From Paralysiella testudinis (GTDB lineage: Bacteria > Pseudomonadota > Gammaproteobacteria > Burkholderiales > Neisseriaceae), in assembly GCF_016894345.1 (NCBI RefSeq), contig NZ_CP069798.1, positions 1,757,385-1,821,384 on the forward strand: a stretch of 64,000 bases of DNA, given 5' to 3'. The position numbers were made by a program, and so were the translations under genes. This document shows positions 38,267 through 47,102 of this stretch, in pieces (the first letter of the stretch is position 1; each line of letters starts with the position of its first letter). The notes below the pieces were generated by a model, which was given only the letters and a program-made list of their open reading frames with translations, was not told the origin of the DNA and did no database searches.

Positions 38267-38431
38267 TGAGTTTGCCAGCAAAAATGTGAATGAAATCTTG
38301 GCGAATGGTGTGCGTACATCAGGGGCAAGTGGGCGTGATCCGAAGGGTTGGGTGACTTATACATTACCTGATGGTAGAGCTGCCAGTTGGACCGCTTCTG
38401 GCGAATTTATTGGTTTTCGAGGTTTACAGAA

Positions 38432-38680
38432 ATGAACGAACTAAATCTTGTTTTCGAAAAAGTTGGCGATATACGCTCAACATACCCTTACTTATGTGTA
38501 TATGACGATGAAGATCGCATTAATCCTTTTATGGAAATTGCTGTTACTGATGAAAAGCAACTACAATACACAATTTATGCGGGCACTCGAAACATACCTC
38601 TTACTGCAGAGGAGTGGAATTACATCCAACAAAGGGCACAGGCATTCCTTCCCAAAGTTTTAGCAGATGAGGATTCCTGA
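38432..38680 (+). CDS. Predicted immunity protein of module E
   Basis: 82 aa, starting at ATG 38432 inside the stop of the interrupted toxin (ATGA overlap). Sequence MNELNLVFEKVGDIRS..LCVYDDEDRINPFMEIAVTDEKQLQYTIYAG..LTAEEWNYIQQRA; acidic, soluble, no family recognised. Position and coupling are the only evidence for immunity. It remains intact though its toxin is interrupted. Confidence 0.65.
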   Translation: MNELNLVFEKVGDIRSTYPYLCVYDDEDRINPFMEIAVTDEKQLQYTIYAGTRNIPLTAEEWNYIQQRAQAFLPKVLADEDS

Positions 38681-38819
38681 TTAGCTGGCACATGCTGACC
38701 AAAGCCTCACTTGGTGTGGCTTGGTTGTTTGTGGAGCTAAAGGTTGGTGATGTTGGCGCGGAAAAGCTAGGCAATGGCGGGGCATGTGTCCCTAGCAAGC
38801 GTAGATACCATCTCTCGCA

Positions 38820-39824
38820 TCAAGCCGCAATGGTTATTTTGGCCTGATATTCGCATTGGTGCTTCAACACACCAAAGCAAATCTGTACCAAGCGGCGCAT
38901 CGCTGCGCCGATGGTCTGCATTTCCGTTTTGTTTCTGGCTTTCAGTCTGCGGTAATGCGCGTTAATATCCGGATTCCACGTTTTTGCAACCACCGCAGCC
39001 ATATACAACTTAGCTCGTATGACCGAACTGCCCCGCTTGGAAAGCATGGCTTTGCCTTTGTGTTTGCCGGATTCCCGTTTTTTCGGCACCAATCCCAAAT
39101 AGGCAGCCATTTGCGAGGCGGAGGTAAAATGTTTGCTATGATAGAGCGCAACCATGCGCAATGAAACCACTTCACCTACACCGGGTATGCTGCGCAGTAA
39201 AGCACGGTCTTTTTCAAATCAGGATGCCGGTCAATATGTTGTTCGATTTCCTGTGTGATGGTGCCGATCTGCTGCTTCAAATTGGTCTGCATGGTGCTGA
39301 TGGACTGGCTGACCGCTTCGGGAACAGCGCTGAATCCGGCTTTCTCCATGCGGTTGTCTTCACGCTGCAGCATCGCTTTGCAGCGCATCTAGACGGGCTA
39401 GTAGTGCGTTGAGCCGCTTGATGTGGGGTGCAGCAGGCTGCCATTGGCGTACTTTGTGGTGCATGAGGCGGTCAATACCGGCTCTGGCCAGTGACTGGCT
39501 ATCAGCCTTATCGGTTTTGTGCAAGCTGTCGTATTTGGCATAATGGGCACTGTCGGCAGGATTAAGCAGATAAACGGCGATGCCTTTGTTATGCAGGTAC
39601 TCTGCCAATGCTTCGTGGTAAACGCCGGTGGCTTCCATGAAAATTTTGAGTAGGCTTAAGTCTTCACCGATGTTTTTATACAGCCATTCTGTCAGTTGGT
39701 TAAAGCCTTGGAGGTGGTTTGGCAATGCTTTGGTTTTGATTTTACTGCTGCCAATGTCGCGGATAAGAGCACAATCTAATTTGTTTTTGCTGATGTCGAT
39801 GCCCAATACTTGGAAGTTCATCAT
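38820..39824 (-). pseudogene. IS110-family transposase, two frameshifts
   Basis: Three pieces of one protein. The N-terminal DEDD part is FQVLGIDISKNKLDCALI.. MEATGVYHEALAEYL..NPADSAHYAKYDSLHKTDKADSQSLA (39824-39360). A middle piece runs 39388-39176 (MLQREDNRMEKAGFSAVPEAV). The C-terminal transposase_20 part is VSLRMVALYHSKHFTSASQMAAYLGLVPKKRESGKHKGK (39170-38820). One extra base near 39375 and one missing A in the A5 run near 39211 break it. It lies between cassette E and cassette F. IS110 elements lack inverted repeats, so the element ends are not defined. Confidence 0.8.
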
Positions 39825-40009
39825 AATCTATCCTTATTTATGCAGTGTCTTGCGGGCGCTGCCGCGCACTTGGATACCATTCAGATTGTAGGATGAGGTG
39901 TATGGCAGTGTTATCTACATTTCAGTGTCGGGCACTTGGGTCGGATACAGTTTGCTGCCATACGGGGCGGGAATAATACGCGTTTTACTCACCGCTTGAG
40001 AGATACAAG

Positions 40010-40029
40010 GTCGGATTCTTGAATCCGAC
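40010..40029. repeat. Perfect 9-bp palindrome at the start of cassette F
   Basis: GTCGGATTC-tt-GAATCCGAC. The same place in the other two leaders (27870, 33915) has a decayed version (GTATACTTGTATTCGAC). It sits between the IS110 remnant and the leader and could be an IS end, a recombination site or a hairpin. Confidence 0.55.
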
Positions 40030-40200
40030 ATTTGGCTGTAACCCGTTAAAAACACCATAAATGTTGAAACTAAAGCGCCTATGATTATTGGTATTGTCAG
40101 CAACAAGCAACACCAAAATCTGCGGATTAACTACCGCAGATTAAGTATTGCTGCCTGTAATCAAATCAGTCAAAACAAGCAAGTTGAACTTACACAATAC
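40030..40200 (+). repeat. Cassette leader, copy 3
   Basis: Same ATTTGGCTGTAACC..ATGATTATTGG..CAAGTTGAACTTACAC segment as copies 1 and 2, with the intact palindrome at 40117-40142. It is followed by the conserved block of cassette F. Confidence 0.75.
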
Positions 40201-42483
40201 AAAAATCCGGCATCATGGGTACCGGCGCTATCGGCGTGTTTATCGGCAGCAAAAAGACACCACCGACACCGCAGACACCACCCTCATCCACAGCGGCAGC
40301 AGCGTAGGTAGCCTCAAAGGCAACACCACCATCGTGGCCGGCGGCACCTACACCCAAACCGGCTCCACCGTTGCCGCCCACCAAGGCAATGTCGACATCC
40401 ACGCCAAAGCCGTCAACATCAGCGCTGCCCAAAACCACTACGCCAACGAGCACAAGCACACCTTCGAGCAAAAAGGCATCACCGTTGCCGTTAACGTACC
40501 CGTGGTTAATGCCGTTCAAGGTGCCATCGGCACCGCCCAAGCCGCAGGCAAAATCGGCCAAAGCAAAAACGACCGCGTCAACGCCATGGCGGCGGCCAAT
40601 GCCGCTTGGGACGGCTATCGATCTGTCGGCGCATTGTCAGACATTGCCAAAGACCCCAAAGCAGCCCTTAGCCAAGATGTCAGCGTCTCTATTACCTACG
40701 GCCAGCAAAAGAACACCCAACAAACCCAAGTTCAAGGCCACCAAGCCCAAGCCAGCCAAGTGATTGGCGGCGGCACCGTCAACATCAGCGCCACCGGCGG
40801 CGGTAAAGATTCCGACATCAACATCATCGGTGCCGACATTGCTGGCAAACAAGGCACCCACCTGCAGGCCGACAATCAAGTCAACCTACTGGCTGCCGGG
40901 CAAGAACACAGCGAACACAGCCAAAACAAATCCACAGGCTTTAATGCCGGGGTGGCTGTCAGCTACGGCCAGAGCGGTATGGCCTTCGGCTTTACCGCCG
41001 GCGGCAACTACGGCAAAGGCCATGGCAACGGCGACGAAACCACCTGGCGGCACAGCCAAGTGGGCGATGCCGGCAGCCGCACCACCATCCACAGCGGCGG
41101 CGCCACCAACATCAAAGGCGCCCAAGTGATCGGCAAAGGCGTGGGCATCGATGCGGCCGAGCTCAACATCGAAAGCCTACAGAACACCGCCCAATACAAC
41201 AGCAAACAACAAAACATCAGCGGCCAGATAACCGTAGGCTACGGCGCTTCAGGCAGCGCCAACTACAGCCAAAGTAAAATGAACGCCGACTATGCCGCGG
41301 TGAGTCAGCAATCCGGCATCTTGGCCGGAGACGACGGCTACCAAATCAACATCAAAGGGCATACCGACCTCAAAGGCGGCCTGATTACCAGCACCGCCCA
41401 AGCCGAAGCCGAGGGTAAAAACCGCTTCAGCACCGGCACCCTGAGCCACAGCGACATTGCCAACCATGCCGAATACAAAGGGGAAAGCTTCGGTATCGGC
41501 GGCAGCGCCACCGTCGGCGGCAGCAACCTTGGTCAAGGCAGCAGTAACAGCACACCCGGTTTAATGACTGCCGGCCAAAGCAACAGTGCCGGTAAAACCA
41601 TCGGCTACGGCTCGGACAGCGGCAGCCAAAGCAGCAGCACCAAGAGCGGTATTAACACACAAAACATCATCATCACCGATGAGGCTGGGCAACAACAGCG
41701 CAGCGGTAAAACCGCAGCAGAAACCATTGTCGCGGTTAAAACCGACATCACCACCGACAACCATGCCAACACGCAGGCTACCTGAAGAATAACTTTGATA
41801 AGGACAGCGTACAGAAAGAGCTGGATCTGCAGCGCGAGGTTACCCAACAGTTTGATGCCAACCGTCAAGCCGCCAAAGCTGAGATCAACACCAAAATCAC
41901 CACCGCCAAAGCCGACCTCGAAGCGGGCCGATTATCGCAGGCCGAATACGACAGCCAAGTGAAAAACCTGCAAGGATTGGGTTTGGCACTGGATACCGTT
42001 GCCGCAGGCCTGTACAGCCCCAGCAACAGCGTGGGCGGCTCCCTCGCAGCAGCCGCGAGCCCGGCAGCAGCACAGCAAATCGGCGACTACTTCAAAAACC
42101 TGGCCGCAGAAAACCCAAACGGCAAACTGAACAGCGAGCAACAAACGGCCTATATACTGGCACACGGCATATTGGCGGCAGCCACCGCCGCAGCGGGCGG
42201 CAATGATGCCCTAAGCGCCGGCATTGCAGCGGGCACAGCCGAAGCGGCGGCACCCAAAATGGCGAAGTGGCTGTATGGTACGGACAATCCGAACAAACTG
42301 AGTGCGGAGCAGAAAGCCACCGTCAGCAGCATAACCGGGCTGGGTGGGGCGTCTGTGGGTGCGGTTGGGGAAGTAATACTGCGGATGTGGTTTCAGGCAG
42401 CCAGGTGGCGCAGAATGCGGTGGAGAATAATTATTTAACTGCCGTTCAATGGGTTTCGATAGAAGCTGAATTTTTACGATGTA
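40081..42483 (+). pseudogene. Orphan CdiA module F, conserved block and VENN part, frameshifted
   Basis: Copies cdiA 24000-26240 to VENN, then NYLTAVQWVSIEAEFLRC, where an IS5-like element begins. Contractions break the frame: A6 to A5 near 40202 and again near 40254, C3 to C2 near 41766, G5 to G4 near 42370. Local differences (DEAGQQQRSGKTAAETIVAVKT) show it is not a recent copy of cdiA but shares this variant with cassette G. The toxin tip continues at 44771 behind the IS. Confidence 0.75.
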
Positions 42484-42800
42484 GTCACCCCTGAAGAATC
42501 CATTCTTCCCGACTCTCTCCCACCCACCCCATAAGCCAAAAATACAACCACGCCAGTAATTTGCGCAGGTTGTAGGCAGCGGCAGCCAGAATCGGGTTCA
42601 AACGGTTGCCTGCTTCCCCTTTCAGGTGGTTTCTGCCCATACGGTTATCCGCCTTTAAGTGGCCTATTATCGGTTCTATTGCTGCTCTGCGTTTCATCCA
42701 TCTTTTCATACTGCGGCTCGCTGTTTTCGGAATCTTACCGACCAGATGGATGATAGGCTTGCCCGATCCGTTTTGTTGATGTCCCCGGTATCCTTGGTCA

Positions 42801-43753
42801 TGTTAAGACCCATAATCTTCTGGAATGGATTTTCACGAAACAATTCAGGCTCTAGATTATAGCAATCTTCCAAAGCCTGCCAAGGCGTTTTGTACTTCAA
42901 CGACCGTAAGGGGCGTTGATGGTTGTAATACAGCAAAAATACCATCAAGTGCCGTTTAAGTTCGTCAGGATGCTCATAGTGGAAGCGTTTGACCGTTACC
43001 TCTTTCAGCATCTTGTTGGTAATCTCCACCTGCCCGTTCGTCCATGGATGACGGAATTTCGTGGTACGGTGCTCAATGCCCAAATGCCGGCAAAGCTCGT
43101 CAAACGGATGCTCCTTATCAGGCCGTTGTGCTTGGCTCAGCAAGTTGTAGGTAAACTGCGCACCGTTGTCCGTTAGGATATGGGTGATTTTAAACACACA
43201 ATCTTGTTGTAGGTTGCGCAGAAAAGAAACGGCGGTTTTCTGCGTCATACGCGGATGAAGTTCTGCATAAACATATTTGGTTTTGCGGTCGATGGCGACA
43301 AACAGGTACAGCTTGCCGGTTTCACAACGCACCTCGGTGATGTCGATATGGACAAAGCCAACCGGATATTGTTTGAATGTTTTTTACCTTTTTGGCCATC
43401 GGATTCATTCTTGGGTAAGCGCGACAATCCGTGATGTTGCAAGCACCGGTGCAGATTGGAGCGGCTCAGCTTTGGAATATTGGGCTTGAAGATGATATAC
43501 AGCTCGTCCAATGACAGCCGCAGATGTCGCCGGACGGTACAGATTGCCTGCTGCTCCGATTCGGTCAACACGCTGGGGCGGGTTTTGGGGCCGGACTTTT
43601 TATCTTCGACCGAATCTGCGTGTTTCCAGTAGAGAACGGTTTTGAAATTAATATTGTATTTTTAGCTAACGCTGCGATGCTCTCTTCAGACTCTTGTATT
43701 TCTTTTCTGATTCTAGGCGTAGTCTTGGCGTTACCATGCAATATGCTTGCCAT
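42801..43753 (-). pseudogene. IS481-family transposase, two frameshifts (copy 1)
   Basis: Starts MASILHGNAKTTPRIRKEIQESEESIAALAK (43753), then shifts into NINFKTVLYWKHADSVEDKKSGPKTRPSVLTESEQQ, and again at an A run into the integrase core: HIDITEVRCETGKLYLFVAIDRKTKYVYAEL, ILTDNGAQFTYN, HRTTKFRHPWTNGQVEITNKMLKE. No stop lies inside the element; translation runs over the end. Both shifts are also present in copy 2. IS30 was considered but the LYLFVAIDR / HPWTNGQVE text is IS481-type. Confidence 0.8.
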
Positions 43754-43809
43754 AAGTCGGTCTCTTTTAATTGGGGTAATGATACTCCATAAAATTCAGG
43801 GACTAAACA
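42801..43809 (-). mobile_element. IS481-like element, copy 1
   Basis: 1009 bp, ends TGTTTAGTCCC (43809 inward on the minus strand) and TGTTAAGACCC (42801 on the plus strand). It is the same length as copy 2 at 51937-52945 and appears the same in sequence. Nested in the IS5-like element. No clear target duplication because of the adjoining deletion. Confidence 0.85.
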
Positions 43810-44770
43810 ATTACCGAATTCGTATTTTTTGTGTGCTTTGCCTTTGCCGATGCAATGCACTGCGGTTTCATGCCAACTGTAGATTTTGTTGGTGTCGCCG
43901 GTTTGTTGTCGGTAAATCAGTCGGGCGCGATCCAATAGGCTTTGTAGGGCTTGATCGGTTTGGCTGCCTTTGCGTTCCAGTTCGCGAATGATGCGGCCAA
44001 GGTAGTTTTTTAAAGTTTTGCAGGCTTTGTTGGCACGTTTGTATTGGCGGGCATGACGATAGCGGTTGTTGAGGATGAAGGCTTTCTTGCCGCTGCGCGC
44101 ATAGCTTTGGCGTAAGGGAATATTGTGCTCTTGAGCGGCTTTGACCAATACTTGCCGGGCTTTGTGGTAGAGCTTGGCGTCTGTGGGAAAGGTGATGTTC
44201 TTTTCTTGTACGGTGGTGTCGACGTTGATGTGGTGAAATTCGCTGGGTTGGATGGCACCGCTTTCTTGGGCTGTGCGCAGTGTTTCAATCAGTAGGGCTT
44301 CGGCTTTATCTCCTACCCGCCGGCGCCATTTGACCAGTGAGGTGGGGTGTAGGGAAGTTGGTGCTGTAGGAATGAGTAGCCGCAAAAATATTGCCAGTAG
44401 GGGTTTTCCAGCCAGCGTACCAATACGCTTTCATCGCTTTCGTCAAAGGCGTGTTTGAGGTAATGCAGTCCGGCCAAAAGGCGGGTGGGTAGCGGCGGGT
44501 GGCCGGGGCCGGTGGTGTAGACGGTGTCGATTTGGGTGGCGATTCTGTCCCAGTTAATCTGATGCGCCAGTTTAACCAATGGGTGGCTCATGTTGATGAT
44601 TTGGGACAGCTGTAATTGGAATAGGTCGGGGTGGTTGTCCGTGTGTTTGGGCTTCATAACTGCAAGGTTTTTGGGGTAGATTGGGGGTTTCTTGCAGTTG
44701 ATTATAGTGGATTTTGAGCGTTTGTTTAATTAAATCATGAGGGTGGGGATTCTTCAGGGAGGACGATGTA

Positions 44771-45363
44771 AGACACAGGAGTGTAAAGACAATGCAGCAG
44801 AAAAATCACGTAAATTAAATCAACAGCAAGATAAAGAACTAGCCGATGCTGTACGTAAAGCAGCCAAAGGGGATACACGAGATTTAATATTTCTTCATAA
44901 AATTCATAATGATGATGTAAATAACCGAGAAATATTGATTAGTACAATCAGGAAAAACTACCCCGAACTGACTTATGAACAGATTCTGCAAAAAGCTGAT
45001 TTTTACCAAAAAGAAGCAATCAAAAATCCTAACTGGGGTTGGGAAAATGCTTTAATTCGTGTTCAATCAGCTCATCCTACGGAGTTTTTAGCAGCTGCCA
45101 CCAACCTTTCTAAAGATATTTATGATTTTATAAAACCCAGCGGTGCTGGAGGTAGCACAGCAATTTTGAATGCTAAAAAATCTAATCAAGCGAAAGGGGA
45201 AAAAGGAACAGGGTTGAGAGGAGGGAGCAAAAAAGATAGAGATAAATGGTATGGTTATAATGACAAAGAATTTCAACGATGGTGGCACCGAGAAGGAAAA
45301 ACAGATTTTGGTGGAAAAGATATTGACAATTCCAATGAGGCAAAAGCAGCATGGGAAGCATAG
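44771..45363 (+). pseudogene. Orphan toxin F, distal tip separated by the IS5-like element
   Basis: About 197 codons continuing VENNYLTAVQWVSIEAEFLRC as KTQECKDNAAEKSRKLNQQQDKELADAVRKAAKGDTRDLIF..NPNWGWENALIRVQSAHPTEFLAAATNLSKDIYDFIKP, and ending GGSKKDRDKWYGYNDKEFQRWWHREGKTDFGGKDIDNSNEAKAAWEA. The final WYGYNDKEFQRWWHR block recurs in polymorphic toxins in my recollection, but the activity is not known to me. A GTG/ATG-started reading frame from 44737 includes IS sequence at its front. An intact predicted immunity gene follows 19 bases later. Confidence 0.7.
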
Positions 45364-45382
45364 ATTAATTTAGGAAAACCAA

Positions 45383-45781
45383 ATGTTAAGTAAAAAAACT
45401 ATTGGAAATATAAGCAATAATTTAATTTCTATTGATGAAAAAATTCAAATTATTTTAGATTTAGCGGAGGAGAGAAATCCTGAGATATATCCAATCATTC
45501 TAGAATTGATAGATAATCCTTTGTATAAAAATAAGATAGGAAGTCTAATTTATGCATTGAGAAATTACCCTCCTAATCCATTATTTCAAAAAGCGGTTGA
45601 CTGGATAATTACAGGTAATTTTGAAGTCGCGCATGAAGCATTTGAAATTGTAAATAGCATTGATCAAATTAATGGAGAAGATGTATTATTATCTTATTTA
45701 AAAATACAAAAAGCAATCATACACAATAAGGATGATTGGAGAGCTGATATATTAAATGAATTAATGGAAATGTTTGAATAA
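45383..45781 (+). CDS. Predicted immunity protein of module F (HEAT-like)
   Basis: 132 aa, soluble, helical: EKIQIILDLAEERNPEIYPIILELIDNPLYKNKIGSLIYALRNYPPNPLFQKAVDWIITGNFEVAHEAFEIV resembles HEAT-type repeats, which are common in immunity proteins. Starts 19 bases after the tip stop with AGGAAAA in front. Strongly AT-rich. Confidence 0.7.
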   Translation: MLSKKTIGNISNNLISIDEKIQIILDLAEERNPEIYPIILELIDNPLYKNKIGSLIYALRNYPPNPLFQKAVDWIITGNFEVAHEAFEIVNSIDQINGEDVLLSYLKIQKAIIHNKDDWRADILNELMEMFE

Positions 45782-45863
45782 TTAACTTCCAATTTAATAA
45801 AATAAAAACACATAAATTACCGGAATGGCACCTTGGATAAGAAACAAAATGTAGAAAGAACTA

Positions 45864-46739
45864 GGGTCTGTTCACAATTACTTGTCATACCCTTGAATAA
45901 AAAAGAAACGCAGGCATAAAAGAAAGTTCTCACCCCCCCCCAATACACCTGCGATGCCCCGTACACTACTCAAAGATGAACATTGGACGAAGCTGTTACC
46001 TATTCTGCGTGATTTGGGTATTTATAGCAAACCCAATTTGCGCAGAATTCTTGAAGGCATACTTTACAGAATAAGAACCGGCATACCGTGGCGGGATTTG
46101 CCCGAGTATTTCGGCAAGTATCATACTGTTTATACCGCTTATAACCGTTGGTCAGAAAAAGGCATTTTTACTGCAATCTTGAAACAGCTCAGCCAAGAGA
46201 GTGACTTGGAGTGGGTAGCCATAGACGGCAGTTATATCCGTGCTCACCAACACTGCGCCGCAGCCTCAGCGCTCAGTGCGCAAGAGGATCGCGCAATCGG
46301 TATGAGCCGAGGCGGCAGAACCAGCAAGATTCATCTGGCTGTAGATGCTGCAGGCAATCCGGTTGAGGTTATCGTTACTGCGGGCAATATCCATGATGTC
46401 ACCGTTGCACCGGAGCTGCTTGACAACATCAACCTTACCGAAACTGAGTTGGTTAATGCGGACAAAGGTTACGATTCAGACCGGCTCAGGGAGCAAATAG
46501 AGCAAAGCGGTGCGAAAGCCAATATTCCCTATAAAAGCAATAGGGAAGAGAAAAATAAAGACATGGACTGGTATTTATATAAAATCAGGCATTTGGTAGA
46601 GAATGCCTTTTGCCGTTTGAAACATTTCCGAGCGATTGCCAGCCGTTACGATAAGCTGAAACGCAACTTCCACAGTACGGTTTTATTGGGGTGCATTGTG
46701 ATGTGGCTACCTTTATGACAAGTAATTGTGAACAGGCCC
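45864..46739 (+). mobile_element. IS5-family (IS427-like) element, copy 1
   Basis: 876 bp. Inverted ends GGGTCTGTTCACAATTACTT and AAGTAATTGTGAACAGGCCC, flanked by TA (45862-45863, 46740-46741). Nearly identical to copy 2 at 49168. A C9 run (C10 in copy 2) precedes the transposase ATG. Confidence 0.88.
45954..46718 (+). CDS. IS5-family transposase (copy 1)
   Basis: 254 aa, intact. N-terminal helix-turn-helix (MPRTLLKDEHWTKLLPILRDLGIY, GIPWRDLPEYFGKYHTVYTAYNRW) and a DDE domain with VAIDGSYIRAHQH, ELVNADKGYDSDRLRE and HLVENAFCRLKHFRAIASRYDK, giving D, D and E in the usual spacing. Differs from copy 2 by two residues (Val/Ile in GNPVEV, Thr/Ala in NLTETE). Confidence 0.92.
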   Translation: MPRTLLKDEHWTKLLPILRDLGIYSKPNLRRILEGILYRIRTGIPWRDLPEYFGKYHTVYTAYNRWSEKGIFTAILKQLSQESDLEWVAIDGSYIRAHQHCAAASALSAQEDRAIGMSRGGRTSKIHLAVDAAGNPVEVIVTAGNIHDVTVAPELLDNINLTETELVNADKGYDSDRLREQIEQSGAKANIPYKSNREEKNKDMDWYLYKIRHLVENAFCRLKHFRAIASRYDKLKRNFHSTVLLGCIVMWLPL

Positions 46740-46755
46740 TAATGAATATATAAAA

Positions 46756-47070
46756 ATGATCAAATATAAAGATGATACACCTGCAACTTATTTCGTTGGA
46801 ATTCAACAATTAGGGTATATGCTTGTAAGCATAAATTCCCACATAGCTATAGGATGTTTAAAAATCTTAAATAATAGGGTAACTAAAAATAACTTCAAAT
46901 ACATTAAACCGATTATTATTGTATTAATATTTTTGGAGTTCTATTTATTTAAAAGTTTATTCACATTTGATTTTTCTTTAAATAAAAGTTCAATCACATT
47001 TATTATGGGAATAACTATTTTTATTACTTTTTTATCTAAAAATTGGTTTCCATATTGGGATGATGAATAA
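46756..47070 (+). CDS. Small membrane protein, possible orphan immunity
   Basis: 104 aa with two hydrophobic helices (PIIIVLIFLEFYLF and ITFIMGITIFITFLS). AT-rich, no family recognised. It lies between the IS5-family copy and cassette G, with no toxin directly before it. Its position in a run of toxin-immunity cassettes suggests an immunity gene whose toxin was lost, possibly when the IS came in. Confidence 0.5.
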   Translation: MIKYKDDTPATYFVGIQQLGYMLVSINSHIAIGCLKILNNRVTKNNFKYIKPIIIVLIFLEFYLFKSLFTFDFSLNKSSITFIMGITIFITFLSKNWFPYWDDE

Positions 47071-47102
47071 TAATTAAAGTTACTCATTTACTTATCAGAG
47101 AT

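Larger units (their letters stand above)
35850..38435 (+). pseudogene. Orphan CdiA toxin module E (VENN tip), interrupted by IS630
   Basis: Open from the conserved block: LGLALDTVAAGLY... to AQNAVENNWLSAKEVNRLVELDRACSKGAGKACKGYLDL, an alpha-helical Cys-containing pretoxin part, then RATTKHPEYFGFNSTDELRAVYRTDAQLN at 37144. The IS630 element interrupts here. After it the tip continues EFASKNVNEILANGVRTSG..GWVTYTLPDGRAASWTASGEFIGFRGLQK to 38435. Removing the IS and one copy of a TGA repeat gives LNEFASKN in frame. The activity is not recognised. An immunity gene follows with ATGA overlap. Confidence 0.75.
42486..44657 (-). pseudogene. IS5/IS1106-like transposase, broken and interrupted
   Basis: N-terminus MSHPLVKLAHQINWDRIATQID..LLAGLHYLKHAFDESDESVLVRWLENPYWQYFCG (from 44657). 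One missing base near 44355 shifts the frame into PTSLVKWRRRVGDKAEALLIET..YSWHETAVHCIGKGKAHKKYEFGN, which ends at the IS481-like insertion. Beyond it, DQGYRGHQQ..AIEPIIGHLKADNRMGRNHLKGEAGNRLN..LAWLYFW (42798-42486). About 50 residues normally found between KYEFG and DxGYRGH are missing, so the nested insertion also deleted DNA. Confidence 0.8.
42484..44762 (-). mobile_element. IS5-family (IS1106-like) element carrying a nested IS481-like element
   Basis: Ends CCCTGAAGAATCC (42489) and GGATTCTTCAGGG (44747-44759) are inverted, and ACGATGTA lies on both sides (42476-42483 and 44763-44770). Without the nested element it is about 1.27 kb. Joining the flanks through one ACGATGTA restores toxin F: FLRC-KTQECK. 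An 8-bp duplication is longer than usual for IS5, so some of it may belong to the ends. Confidence 0.75.

Noticed and set aside
27870..40200. CRISPR array suggested by the repeated segments
   Set aside because: Repeats are kilobase-scale copies of cdiA and leaders, not short evenly spaced units; no cas genes.
24609..41129. Plus-strand alternative frames of about 120-155 residues rich in Ala/Pro/Thr/Lys inside every FHA block
   Set aside because: Same place in each copy and low complexity; they are frame shadows of the FHA repeats.
42801..43809. Assignment of the 1009-bp element to IS30
   Set aside because: The integrase core text (LYLFVAIDR, TDNGxQFT, HPWTNGQVE) and length fit IS481 better.
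44737..44770. Start codon (ATG 44737) for the distal part of toxin F
   Set aside because: It lies inside the IS end, so the first residues (MRVGILQGG) are IS-derived; the natural protein continues from the VENN side.
45800..45840. A short open stretch after immunity gene F ends HKLPEWHLG and stop, looking like the tail of another toxin
   Set aside because: Only about 19 codons with no start, no similarity I can name, and AT-rich surroundings; too little to call a gene remnant.
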